Below, piece by piece: positions 46,620 to 57,600 of a stretch of DNA of 64,000 nt (position 1 is the first letter of the stretch; every line of letters begins with the position of its first letter). The position numbers and the translations under genes were made by a program. The notes under the pieces are model-generated. The model had not been told where the DNA came from, made no database searches, and saw only the letters and a list, made by a program, of their open reading frames with translations. Source of the DNA: Ulota crispa (Eukaryota; Streptophyta; Bryopsida; Orthotrichales; Orthotrichaceae); the NCBI GenBank assembly GCA_963920765.1, contig OY987246.1, positions 10,536,868 through 10,600,867 of the forward strand. Direction: 5' to 3'.

Positions 46620-47261
46620 GGCTGCAGCTGTGGTGGTGGATCCGGGCCTGCAATTCGATCGACCGGGCGATGATGCAGACAATCAATGCCGGTCCGAACC
46701 TGAGCTTCGATTCCGCGAGCGAGCGATCGGCAGGTGCCAAGTCGATCCGCGATGTGACGATCGAGCACCAGCTCACTGGGAAGAGCTGCAGCGGAGAGGC
46801 GATGATGATAGCAAGGAGAGCGACTGTGGAGTGTGTAGGAGCAATGCCGGCCCAGGCCTTTTGTAAGTTAGGGGCCGATGCCTCGTCGACTACGGCGCAT
46901 CGGAACATCCGAGCTCGCGGTTGCGAGATTTGCGGTCCGAATTGAGGAACGCGCCGCGGCCGGGTGGCTCGTGTCCTACTCCGACGGTGTTGATATTTCG
47001 CCGATCGGTGCCGGGTTGGCACGAGGCGGAGTCGCGCGACCGCCGGGCCACTCGCGCCGCTCTGCGATGGACGGTCACGGACAGACTCCGCGCGAGGCAG
47101 TCCTGATATTGGGGCGCCGCAAAATCTAAAACGAGAGAATGTGAAACGGCGACATGTCCCGCCGAAAGAGCTCCCGAGTCTGGACGGAAGGCATGCACCC
47201 GCGCATGTCGTGACCGACGCTGTGGACCACGTGAGGTGAGGTTTTGCATCCGACGAGTCCG

Positions 47262-47267
47262 TTTATA
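47262..47267 (-). promoter_or_regulatory. Possible TATA box of secreted-protein gene copy 2
   Basis: Exact mirror of the TATAAA at 37808-37813; the same caution about the ~650-bp distance to the ATG applies. Confidence 0.25.
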
Positions 47268-47392
47268 GCCAGCCATGATCACTCCGGGCCTCCGGGGGCT
47301 GAGACCTCGTTGCTTTGCTGCTGATTTCGGTCGAGGGACTTCCGTGACTTGCGTGAACTTTACCGGTGATGGGAGTCCCGTGCTATTTTCGA

Positions 47393-47989
47393 CTCCAGTA
47401 TAGTATACATCCAAACAGAAACACCACGTTTTACGGGTTGTCGAACCAGATGAATTTGTTACAACGTCAGGAAAGAATGTGTCTGTATGGGAATGATAGC
47501 AAGGCTGGAAAAATCTGGGATATATAGTTCAGATTCTCCGTTATTCTCTAAAAATATTCTTCTCTGTTATTGCGTTACGAGCGCGCGCTCAGTGTGTGGC
47601 GATGTAGGGGATACCCCGCTCTGCGTCGTCGTTCCGTTTGTTGCTTACTTGTCAGTTCATTGTTGCTGGTATTCGTTACAGTTTCCTGTAGATCAACATC
47701 CATGCCAGGTTGCCATCGATCCCCAAGTTGTTCTAAACCTCATTCCGTAGTCACGCAGTTTGCTTTTCATCGTGATGGGTCTCTCTGCCATCGTCGGTAC
47801 GAGATAATTCCATATATGCTTTAGGCTCTTTTTGATATTCGGCTAGTGGCTGCAGACTACTCTTCAGAACTTTGGCTTTGAATCTGATTCTATCTTTTAG
47901 GGTTATCCTTACATGAAGACCTTTGCGGTTGTAAATAATCAGAGAGATTGAGGGGGTGGTTCACGCTATGTCCCACTTCCCACAAATCC
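47393..47989. other. Gene-free flank of inverted duplication
   Basis: Moderate GC, short frames only; nothing recognised. Confidence 0.4.
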
Positions 47990-48037
47990 TACATTGAATA
48001 TTGCATTTAGGTTGCCTTGACAATTAGGTTGCCTTGG

Positions 48038-48159
48038 GGTATGTTCACACTTGGTGTTATAAGTGGTAGTAGCAAAGGAAAATTAGATGCATTTGGACAC
48101 ACCTTTAGATTTCACTCATATTGCTCATATCTCTCCTAACATCAAGTGTGAACATATCC
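48038..48159. mobile_element. Nested short fold-back MITE (CACTTGGTGTTA family, copy b)
   Basis: Inverted ends GGTATGTTCACACTTGGTGT / GGATATGTTCACACTTGATG. Sits within the element 47990-48825. Confidence 0.65.
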
Positions 48160-48353
48160 TTACCCTAGTAGGTTACCTCAAAACTCATCACTTGATCACT
48201 TGGAGGTGCATATAATTCTTTATATACTTAGATTTCACATGGTTTATGATTTGGATGCTGCTAGTTTGGGTTTGTGCAGCTTCATTATTGTTTCCATGCC
48301 CTTCAAAAATGCAGTGATTTTGATGAAAATTGTTGTAGCAGTAATTGTTTATT

Positions 48354-48766
48354 GCAAATTGATAAGTGTACCACACCCTTTCAATTACTTTACCACACCC
48401 TAAGAGTAAATTTTAGATTTCTACCATCAAAAAGCTGAATTTGAGAATTTGGAATTCAGATTTGGACTTAGAGACCATGATTTAGTCTTAAACCACAAAA
48501 AAAGTTGCAATTCAACAATACCCAATGAAAAAGCTTATCTTTTTTTACAAACAAAAATAAAAGTAACACTTTTCTCTCTAGCTAAACTTTTTCATTGGAT
48601 ATTGTTGAATTGCAACTTTTCTTTATGGCTCTAGACTAAATCATGGTCTCTAAGTCCAAATCTAAATTCCAAATTCTAAAATTCAGCTTTTTGATGGTAG
48701 AAATCTAAAATTTACTCTAGAATGAGGTATAGTAATTGAAAGGGTGTGGTACACATATCAATTCCC
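48354..48766. mobile_element. Nested Mutator-like MITE, perfect 9-bp TSD
   Basis: TTGTTTATT is duplicated at 48345-48353 and 48767-48775. Ends GCAAATTGATAAGTGTACC and (inverted) GGGAATTGATATGTGTACC. Body is homologous to 40634-41043 (shared ATTTCTACCATCAAAAAGCT inverted block). 413 bp. Confidence 0.82.
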
Positions 48767-48825
48767 TTGTTTATTTTGTTTGAAATGTCAAAAAACTAAT
48801 GTGGGGCAACCTAAACGCTTTATTC

Positions 48826-49443
48826 CGTTTCAAAATCTGGGAGCTGGAAATCCTAAAAGTGGCAATTCACACTGAGTACGTCTAAAGTTCATGAGAGATG
48901 CAGACACGGCAGTGTGTTTTGGAAGGTTTGGTATCATGTCGGTAGGGCTTTTCCCAATAGATGGTCAAGCATAAACAGAAACCCAGCTATAAGCCCAAAT
49001 GTCATTGAGTTTTTTGCTCAAATTCTTCAATGTTTCTTTAGTATATCTTACAGCTTTTTATAACCCAAAAAATAGCTACACTATGTGAGTATTTTGTCTA
49101 TATAGCACAGGCTTTCTTTTTCAGTGCAGCACCTAAGTAAACAACCCTTGGGTAGTTTCTCCGTATGAAAATTCTTCTTCCCCTGCTGTCCAGAGCCAAC
49201 AAAGCTGAGATCTCAGTTATACATGACATTGTGGAACTTGCATAATTGGGACGCGGGGCATAACTTGAACTGCCCCCTGAAATGGCTCCCTGGGACGCAG
49301 GTTATCGTTGCGGACGACATGGGAAGTTCTCTAGCAAAACTGCCTCAGACTACCGCGTACTGCCGCAGACTGCCGGCGACCTCGTTACTAACCCGAGAAT
49401 GCGCAATGCGAGAATTGGCTTTTCGAATCAAGACCAAAGTAGC
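48826..49443. other. Gene-free DNA with a GC-richer patch
   Basis: A GC-richer patch at about 49190-49440 holds an ~80-codon frame with no family resemblance; possibly a relic. Confidence 0.3.
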
Positions 49444-49445
49444 TA

Positions 49446-49747
49446 CACTGAATATTGCATTTAGGTTGCCTTGATAATTAGGCTGCCTTACCATGGCAAG
49501 TTACCTCATGACTCATTACTTGGTTATTTGTAGGCACATGCAACTCATTAAATATTTAGATTTCACATGGTTTATGACTTGGAATCCACTAATTTATCCT
49601 TTTACAGCTTCATTGTTGTTGATAAGCCCTCTAAAAATGATTTGTTGCAGTAACTTTTGATGGAAAATATTATAGCAGCACTAAATATTCATATACTATG
49701 AAATGTTGAGAAATTAGAGTGGGGCAACCTAAACGCAATATTCAGTG
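49446..49747. mobile_element. TA-flanked CACTGAATATTGC-end MITE (intact copy)
   Basis: Ends CACTGAATATTGC and its inverted partner, extending to ATTTAGGTTGCC, flanked by TA (49444-49445, 49748-49749). Reference copy for the disrupted element at 47990-48825. Confidence 0.75.
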
Positions 49748-49749
49748 TA

Positions 49750-50758
49750 CAACCAGTGAAAACATTTTGTGCTAATTATTGTTTTTGGCTACACCAAAAT
49801 TGGTGTGGCTAATTGCTCTATAGTATTTTTTTTTAAATGTAAAATATTTAACCAACTTTTATACATGGGTTTGGGAGTAGGAGCCTAATTTTTAGGGTTC
49901 CAATTGATGTTGCCTCACCTTACTAGTGCAATATTCTAATTTCTCACAAAGCTATTATGAAATTTAGCTTTGATGAAAGGTTGAAAGCATCCAAATTTAC
50001 ATTTATAAAAAAAATTAACCATACTTGTTGCTCAACCATTTTTTGGTAAGAAAAAAAGCTAGAGCCACTTCATCCAAAACATTTTCACTGGCTACAACCA
50101 TGGCAGCTCAATTCTCTCAATTTGGCTGATTTCTCCAAAACAAAAAATAAAAATAAATAAATAAATAAACAAAAAATCGAAAGATTTATGACAAAATCGT
50201 TACATAATTAAGTATTTTTACCACTCTCTTCAAGTCTACTCACCCGTTATCCTCAAATACAGCGCGAACCAAAGAATGAACGTAAAAATGTCTCACATAT
50301 GAAAACATGATTTATTTACATATAGGTTATTAGATTTCCAGGTTAGATTAATAATATCTGTGCTGTGTATGTTTCCAAAAAAACTCCTCAAAATGTTTTA
50401 TATTTCAAGGAAATATAAATACAGTCCACCTCATAACCGCCTTTTCGTTTCAAAAGATGGCCCATAAAAATTACTTGAAAAGTGATATGATGATAGAATC
50501 TTAAATATTTGTATCACAAATCAAAAGCATAGTCTTAAAGGATTTTTGTCCAATTTTGGATGGCAATCACTACAATGATTATAAAATCTAGTGTTATACT
50601 ACATTTAGTGTAATTACCCCTCCTAGGCATGCAACACTAATTGCCAATTCAGGGAAAATTAGTGTATATAGTAATGTTAATGGTAAGGCATTAAAACTAG
50701 TAAAACTAATTATGTCTTTTTAGCTTGTCTGTACTCTTATCATTTTAAAGTTAGTGGT
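49750..50758. other. Gene-free AT-rich DNA
   Basis: Nothing I can support apart from short A-rich runs near 50140-50170. Confidence 0.4.
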
Positions 50759-51051
50759 CATAACATTCAGTAGCTTGAAGAGAGGCTGCCTTTCCCTCTC
50801 TTCAGGTATCATCCCTAAACTTCACCTTGACAAAATAATGATAATAGTAATAACTAATTAATTAAGTATTATTATTTCTTTTCTAACATGTCTAGGCCCC
50901 CACATTGACATATGTGCATTAAACTCAGCCTCCTTTTCATAAACTTTGACAAATTCAGCCAAGTGTCCCCATAGCTAAAGGATGGTGTGGAATATTCCAC
51001 ACCATTCTATTGGAGGGAGGGCGGCCTCTTGTAATGCTACTAAATGTTATG
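50759..51051. mobile_element. CATAACATTCAGTAGC-end MITE, copy b
   Basis: Homologue of 36324-36603 in opposite relative order of its internal blocks: the GAGAGGCTGCCTTTCCCTCT block lies at the left and the GTGTGGAATATTCCACACC hairpin at the right. Confidence 0.65.
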
Positions 51052-51102
51052 GTGCATGCTAGAGCACCCCAATCAACACTATTTTGGAAAGGCCTTAACT
51101 TT

Positions 51103-51366
51103 TAAATGCCATATTTGTTAAATTGGGAAAAATGGAGGTACCATTTTGTACTCCACCTTAAACCCAAAAAGTTACTTTAAACCAGATTCAAAGGTATTAG
51201 ATTCAGCCTGAGCCACTAAGATTTTTTCCCTTGCAAATTCCTCCTCTCAAGTGAGGGCATGTGTACCAAAAAAAACGCTGGAGCTCGGATTAAGGTGACC
51301 ACCTTAATCTTTCAAAAGTCCCAAAATGTACTCTTTTTCCCAATTTAACAAATATGACATTTTTAA
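51103..51366. mobile_element. ATATTTGTTAATTTGGG-family MITE
   Basis: Hairpin with ends AATGCCATATTTGTTAAATT and its inverted counterpart (CCCAATTTAACAAATATGACATT). An inverted relative lies at ~52700-52944, so the 1.8-kb interval is bounded by inverted copies; sub-blocks such as TTAAGGTGGAGTACAAA are shared. Confidence 0.6.
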
Positions 51367-52434
51367 TGTAGTTTCCTTCTATTGTAGTTGACTACCCTTA
51401 TTTTGTACTTTTGTCCATTTTGGATTTGAAACCATATATCGAGCATAGTATTATGGATGGCCATGTAGACCACAATCTGTCTTTCCACAAAATTGTACAA
51501 AATGCAATATTAAGTAATTTGGAAAATAAACACAATTTTGGAACCTTTGGATTTTATGTTTTTGAAAGAGTATTCAATAAAGACTCCCTGAAAGCCATAG
51601 AGGACCAAAATAGTCCTCATATGATTCACATGCATGTTTGAGGTATTGGATCTAATTTTTTGACTTTGCTATAAACTACAATTATCAAGGACTTCAAGTG
51701 GTCCATGCAAGTGGAGGAAAGGCAAGGCAAGTAAAGTCAAATGTCATACAAGTGCCTCTATAGTCTCAATTGGGCAAAACACCATAAAGGGGGGTGATGG
51801 CAAGCAATGTCTTACAAGTTACAACTAGTCAATACTCATTAATTTACAAGGTTCTTTGCATGTGCTTTGTGGTTGCACTAAATTCACTAGCAAGGTTTCA
51901 AGGATGTTCTAAACCCCTTTCATGGCAACCCTCACCAATTGTGTCGGTCACTGTTTTCCGTGCAATAGCAATTTAAAACCCTAAAACTTAACATAAAAAG
52001 AAGTAAAATCTCCAATAATTTGCAAGTGTGTGCATTCACATCTAATCTTGGTACTCAAAAAATTTGAGATGAATAAGGCATTTATAGAATTTTGTAAAAA
52101 TCATTGAATAGCAACTACCTACCAAAAAGTGAGATTTTGCCATCACATGTTGTTTGATCAAATGTTATGATCTCCCATCTCTCATGGTCAATTAATCCCA
52201 AAGTTTGCAAGTTGTTTTTTGAGTAGGTTTTCCACTATTTTCAATGGTTGCTTTTTGTGGATCATTAGAATGACTAAGATACAATGCATCAAAGTTTAGT
52301 AGGTCTCCCAAAACTTTGATTTTGGTGTAAATGGCATGGGCGCTCAAGGGATTATAGTAGATTCCCTCCTCATATCACGCAAGGGCTTTTTTTTCTAGCA
52401 TTTAAACTATAGATTAGAAATTTTTAGATTTGAT

Positions 52435-52668
52435 GTTAGGGACATTACTTTGGAACCTTCAGTTTTCTTTTACTTTCGACTTTAGAATATATTTTATTTT
52501 AGATTTATTTCACTTTAGATCAGAGTATATATAGAGGTCAAGGCTGAAGAACACTTCAGCCTCGACCTCTATATATACTCTGATCTAAAGTGAAATAAAT
52601 CTAAAATAAAATATATTCTAAAGTCGAAAGTAAAAGAAAACTGAAGGTTCCAAAGTAATGTCCCTAAC
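52435..52668. mobile_element. 234-bp near-perfect palindrome, hAT-like MITE
   Basis: Two 115-117-bp arms match with a single mismatch (GGTCAAGGCTG against GGTCGAGGCTG) around a ~4-base loop. Ends GTTAGGGACATTACTTTGG; ATTTGAT is duplicated on both sides (52428-52434, 52669-52675), or 8 bp if the adjoining G is counted, which fits hAT-type insertion. Non-coding. Confidence 0.8.
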
Positions 52669-52699
52669 ATTTGATGTCAGTCAACAAACTTCCATCAAT

Positions 52700-52944
52700 T
52701 TCATATTCATTAATTTGGGGAAAAACAGTACATTTTGGGACTTTCAATTTTTGATATGAAGGTTTTCTCAGCATTTTTTTTGTACACAGGCCCTCACTTG
52801 AGAGGAAGAATTTGTGAGGGAAAAAATCTTAGTGGCTCAATTTGAATCAGATACCTTTGAATTTGGTTTAAGGTAACTTTTTGGGTTTAAGGTGGAGTAC
52901 AAAGTGGGCCACTTGTTTTTCCCAAATTAACAAATATGGTGTTT
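52700..52944. mobile_element. ATATTTGTTAATTTGGG-family MITE, inverted relative
   Basis: Left end CATTAATTTGGGGAAAAACA, right end CCCAAATTAACAAATATGG; pairs with the element at 51103-51366. Confidence 0.55.
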
Positions 52945-53026
52945 AGTCCTCTAAAATTTCTCCTTACCTAAGAGGCCACCTAGCATTTTTTTGCTCATCT
53001 ATAGTACTAAAAAAAAAAAAGCCTAA

Positions 53027-53414
53027 GAGCATTCCCACCCGGCCCCCTAAAATGGATGTCCTTCTGGGAAGAGGCTAGCCTTTTCCCAAAAAAGAGCCCC
53101 ACCCAACCCCAAAAATGGATGACCTTTTGGAAAGGGTGACTCCAAAACTTTGCCATGGCTTGAAAAATTGCTTTGTTTCCAAGCCACCCTCTTGGCCTTC
53201 AAAACCTAAGTAGACAAGAGGCCCACCTTTTGCTTGGACCGTGATTCGCTCACAATTTGTTCCTTTTGAGCACAAAATGAAGGAGCCAATTGGGGCCAAG
53301 ACTCCTTGGCATTGTAACATGCCATGACAGTGGCCCATAACCTCCAAATTGGATGGCCCCTCCCATTTGCAAGCTAGAAACTAGCCTAGTTTTTGGGGCC
53401 AAGTGGTGATGCTC
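53027..53414. mobile_element. PIF/Harbinger-like MITE
   Basis: Ends GAGCATTCCCACC and (inverted) GAGCATCACCACTTGGCC; flanks TAA (53024-53026) and TGA (53415-53417), one mutation from a TAA duplication. The C/G-rich homopolymer-like interior frames are not credible genes. Confidence 0.65.
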
Positions 53415-53419
53415 TGATA

Positions 53420-53741
53420 AGGAGGCTTGAACTCCGTTAGGACACTAAAATGGCTCAACTCCCCAAATGAACTTTGCCAATACATGTTCTTATTCATAAC
53501 CTTTCAATAATGTATAGTAGCCGTACATTTGAGGAGGTGGTTAATTTTAGAGCCCTATGGCCTTTCCACTTCAAAAATTCATAAATAATTCCATAAAACT
53601 CCAAAAAATATGAAAAAACTTGGATTAGATACCAATTCCTCTTGTCTTTTGAGTAAGTTCTACTGAAAACTACTTCAAGAAGTTCCACCTCCCCAAAATT
53701 CAGTTTCAGCCCTTAGATGGTCGGTTTATGAGCCTCTACCT
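53420..53741. mobile_element. TA-flanked AGGTAG-end MITE (copy c)
   Basis: Ends AGGAGGCTTGAAC / AGGTAGAGGCTCATAAACC with TA flanks (53418-53419, 53742-53743). Right half is homologous to 61093-61420, including GAAGTTCCACCTCCCCAAAA. Confidence 0.7.
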
Positions 53742-54150
53742 TATTGCGCACCGGCTTATCCAAACAGTGATGAGAACATTGAGTGTACTAGAGTTTTTTT
53801 CCCATCAAGCATTAGAGCCACCTCGTGATTAACGAAAGTGATTTGCCAGTGTGCTTTCCTCATCTGTTTTCTACGACAACTTTCATCCACCGTCACTTTC
53901 GTACATGCTGCCTCTCGCCACTTGCTTGTTTGTTGTACATGGAGATTCCGTTTCTACGTTTCTTCAGAGTCCTCATGTTGCCAATTTTGTGAACTTTGTT
54001 TTTTCTTTCCACACGATCGATCCCAATTGTGTCCTGCTTGCACAGATTTTCTATTATTTCTCCTGTTCATCTTGTTTTTACAGATTTTGAAGCTTATTGT
54101 AAGTTAGACAAATTGTCTGCTTGAGACGTAGATGGTGCGAAGTCATGTTT

Positions 54151-54522
54151 TTAACATAAATCCTTAGCTTTACACCTCATAGGTGCATCGTAGGAACTGT
54201 TTCGGCGATAATTAGAAATCACTTTGCAGCTGGGCTTTTGTTTCTTAATTTGAGGACCTCCTCTCGAAATTTGCTTCAGTGCCCTTGCTTTCTGTTGACT
54301 TGAATTACATGAAAGATCGAAAACGCTTAGTTTAACTCCTGAGCCTAATCTTCTTGTTGAACGAGACGATTTCATGATTTGATTAGTTGCATCGGAAGAA
54401 AGATTTCGCTGAGGAACAGGATTTTTTGTTTTTTGCAAAAACTGCGAGTTCGTTTCTTGATTGACGCCCTGCGTGCGAAAGCTGCTTCGGTGCCTCGCTC
54501 TCTGTGAAGAAGAGCGCTCCAT
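54151..54522 (-). CDS. Possible small basic protein divergent from PRODH
   Basis: A 123-codon ATG frame, Ser/Arg/Lys/Gln-rich with no hydrophobic segment, ending KAKDLC. It starts 137 bp from the PRODH ATG in the opposite direction, so the two could share a promoter. I recognise no family; the region may instead be the PRODH 5' leader, and the frame chance. Composition is not AT-skewed like the flanking repeats, which mildly supports it. Confidence 0.3.
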   Translation of the reverse strand: MERSSSQRARHRSSFRTQGVNQETNSQFLQKTKNPVPQRNLSSDATNQIMKSSRSTRRLGSGVKLSVFDLSCNSSQQKARALKQISRGGPQIKKQKPSCKVISNYRRNSSYDAPMRCKAKDLC

Positions 54523-54659
54523 TACACGAAGAACTGTATTAAATAGTTAGATTGCTGCTCTATCTAATTTTCTTGTTTTGAGAGAATTCAACTGGTTTTT
54601 TATAGATTAACTTAGTTCGTTGTGAAAGTATCGATTCACTGTTCGTGTATCTACCGAAG

Positions 54660-57600
54660 ATGGCAGGGCACAAGGCTCGGACACTCGTGCAGCTCTGCTC
54701 CTCGTACAAACGATTGGTGGAGTCTCGATTTGTTGTCAGAGCGGTAACTACAAAGGCCGATCTTTTCACGACGCAAAACAATTCGGACGATATTGTACTG
54801 GACAACAGAGGGGAAGCGTTATATGCAAAATTGACATCGAAGGAGCTACTCAATTCGCTTCTGAACCTTCAATTGGTTGCGTATGAGCCCGTGGTGGACT
54901 TGAGTATCAAGACTCTCACATCAGACTCAATAGATTCTCCTTTATTTAGGGCGGCGGTTTTACCCGTTCTCAAGAGAACCGCTTACTCCCATTTCTGTGC
55001 TGGAGAGAATGTTGAAGACGCCTCGAGAACATTGACTAGAATGTGGGAACTAGGCTTACGTGGCATCATGACCTACGGTCTTGAAGATGCAACAGACAGT
55101 GAATCTTGTGACCAAAATCTTGCGAAGTTTTTGCAAGTCGTTCTGCAGACCAGTCAGCTGCCGCCGGAATCTGTAAGACCATGCGTTACTCGTTTGTTAG
55201 CTTATATTGTAATTTCTAGCTAGATTCTAAGTCTAAGGTTATTTTTTTTCTATTGTTTTAGTTGCTACAGTTTAAATGAGCCTAGCATGAACACAGTTAC
55301 CTACAAGGGTTAACTTTTCAATCAGAACACCATATTCATTATAATGAGAGTTTTCCAATAAAATGAGAGGTAATGAGAGGTAATTTACTCAAAATTCGAA
55401 TTTTATTTTTATCAATTCAAGAAAAGATTTTAGGTCAATTTAGTTCAAATCAAGCTAAACTAACATAAAACCTTTTAGATTTAACTTAAAATTAAAAGAT
55501 TTTAGGTCAATTCAACTTAATTTGAGCTGAAAACCCTCATTTTAATGAAATATGTTAATTTTGGATGAAAATTGGTGATTTTGGTCAAAATCAACATGTT
55601 TATTTTGTGAGGTCTCCATTCTCTCATTAAAACAAATATGGTGTTTCAGGTGAGCAGTGCTTGTGTGAAGATTTCGGCCATTTGCCCCATTCAGATTCTC
55701 GAGCGCGTGAGCAGTTTGTTACGGTGGCAGCATGGCAATGAGGATTTTCATCTACCATGGAAGCAAGATGTGATCCCCGTCCTTGCAGAAGGCAGTCCAA
55801 TGCATTATGTACGATCCCCTCCACAACCATTAACAGAAGAGGAGGAGAAGGAGTTGCTTCTTGCCCACGCCCGTCTTGCAAAGCTCTGCCGAACTTGTGA
55901 ATCGGAAGGTATTCCTCTGTTAGTAGATGCTGAATATTCTCTCGTACAACCAGCGATTGACTACGTCATCAATGTAGCTGCAAGCGAATTCAACAGAGGA
56001 CACCAACCTGTGGTTTATGCAACCATGCAGACTTATTTGAGCGACTCGTTTCCCCGTCTCATTGTGGCAGTGCAAGGCTCACATCACAGGGGGTTGTCAT
56101 ATGGTGTGAAGATTGTTCGCGGAGCCTACATTTCTAGAGAGACTGCGTTAGCAGCTTCTTTAGGGGTTCCTTCTCCAGTTCATCCTAACATTGAAGCAAC
56201 TCATCGATGTTATGATACTTGTGCTGCCTTCATGCTGGAACAGGCAGCTTCAGACGATGGATCGGTGGTGCTTGCAACTCACAATCTGAACTCAGGTGAG
56301 TACTAGTCACTCTATAGCATACTACAATTAACACCATACTAGGTAAATTGGGAAAAACAGAGGGACCGTTTTGTACTCCATCTTAATCTTACATAGAGTA
56401 AATATAGGCATAGCTGAAGCTCAAAGTTGTAATTATTTGATCTTCTTGGAGGCATTCACTGAGATTTCACTATGGTACAAGAAAGTACACGCTTGTTTTT
56501 TTGTAATATCCTAAATTATACATAATGGCAAAATAGTGAAAGTCCCAGACTGTATTGTTTTTCCTAATTCACCTAATATGGTGTTAATTACTATAATTCG
56601 CTAGGTGCGTCATGTTTACTCACTTTCTTCTTCCCTCATTCACCGGTATCTGTGGAAGCTGGTGAATGTAGAGTAGAATTGCATAATGATTACCTATTTC
56701 CAAAGGTGCACAATAGATTCACGTATTCGTGTAAGAGTTTCAGATTTCTTTTCTGAGGATCACCACATTGCAGACTTTGATTTACAAATAAGGATACACT
56801 GGATACGAATGGGAATGCACTTCATTAGTCAATTGCAAGTATCTGTCATTACTATAACATAAACTCAATATGAACCAGAACTGTTTTGCTGGATTACTTT
56901 CTATGATGGTGGATCGTGGTGTTTCATATCTCTTGTAGAACGTCAAATTTTTTATCTTTGTTGAGAGTTTACGATCGGTGATTTGCAGGTCGGGCAGCAG
57001 CTGCTAAAGTCCAAGAACTGGGTTTGTCACGAGACAATCCACGGATACAGTTTGCACAGCTCAAAGGAATGGCCGATGTGCTGTCTTTATCCCTAGTTCA
57101 TGCTGGTTTCCGAGTGAGCAAGGTACTACCATTTGGATCTGTTCCCGAATTCATTCCATTCATTGTCAGACGTGCGGAGGAGAATCGTGGTCTTCTCGGC
57201 AAGACTGTCATTGATCGTCGGTGCCTCAGGTGCGATAATGTCCCACTTTTCTGATTTTATCTTGCATTTCATTATTTCTCATGTTACGTTGAATTGGACG
57301 TAAAGCGATATTTGTTAATTTGGGAAAAATACTTTCCCACAATGGATTTTGGGATACTAAATTTTGTATTTCTAAGACTATTTTGGTGATTTAAAGTGAC
57401 TTTTTAGATGATTCCTTCACGATATTACATCATTGATGTAAGGTCTTGAAGAAACCATCATAAAAGTCATCTTAAATCTCCTAAAAACTTGTAAAAATGA
57501 AAAATTCAGAAGTTCCAAAATCAGGATTTTTTCCCAAATTAACGAATATTGCGTTATTCATTTTGATACTGTAGTTGGTTATCATTATTATTTAGTCTTC

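Larger units (their letters stand above)
44712..47392 (-). repeat. Right arm of ~9.7-kb inverted duplication
   Basis: Inverted copy of 37684-40022, longer because it holds two TTAA MITEs (44747-44970 and 44975-45045) at a site empty in the left arm and a complete 71-bp hairpin where the left arm has half. Carries gene copy 2. Confidence 0.92.
47990..48825. mobile_element. ATTGAATATTGC-end MITE disrupted by two nested MITEs
   Basis: Homologous to the intact 49446-49747 element: begins TACATTGAATATTGC then ATTTAGGTTGCC, has the body block TTTAGATTTCACATGGTTTA, and ends GGGGCAACCTAAACGC with a decayed tip. It is split by insertions at 48038-48159 and 48354-48766. Confidence 0.7.

Noticed and set aside
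49223-49474. 83-codon frame in a GC-richer patch
   Set aside because: It runs into the adjacent MITE and resembles nothing known.
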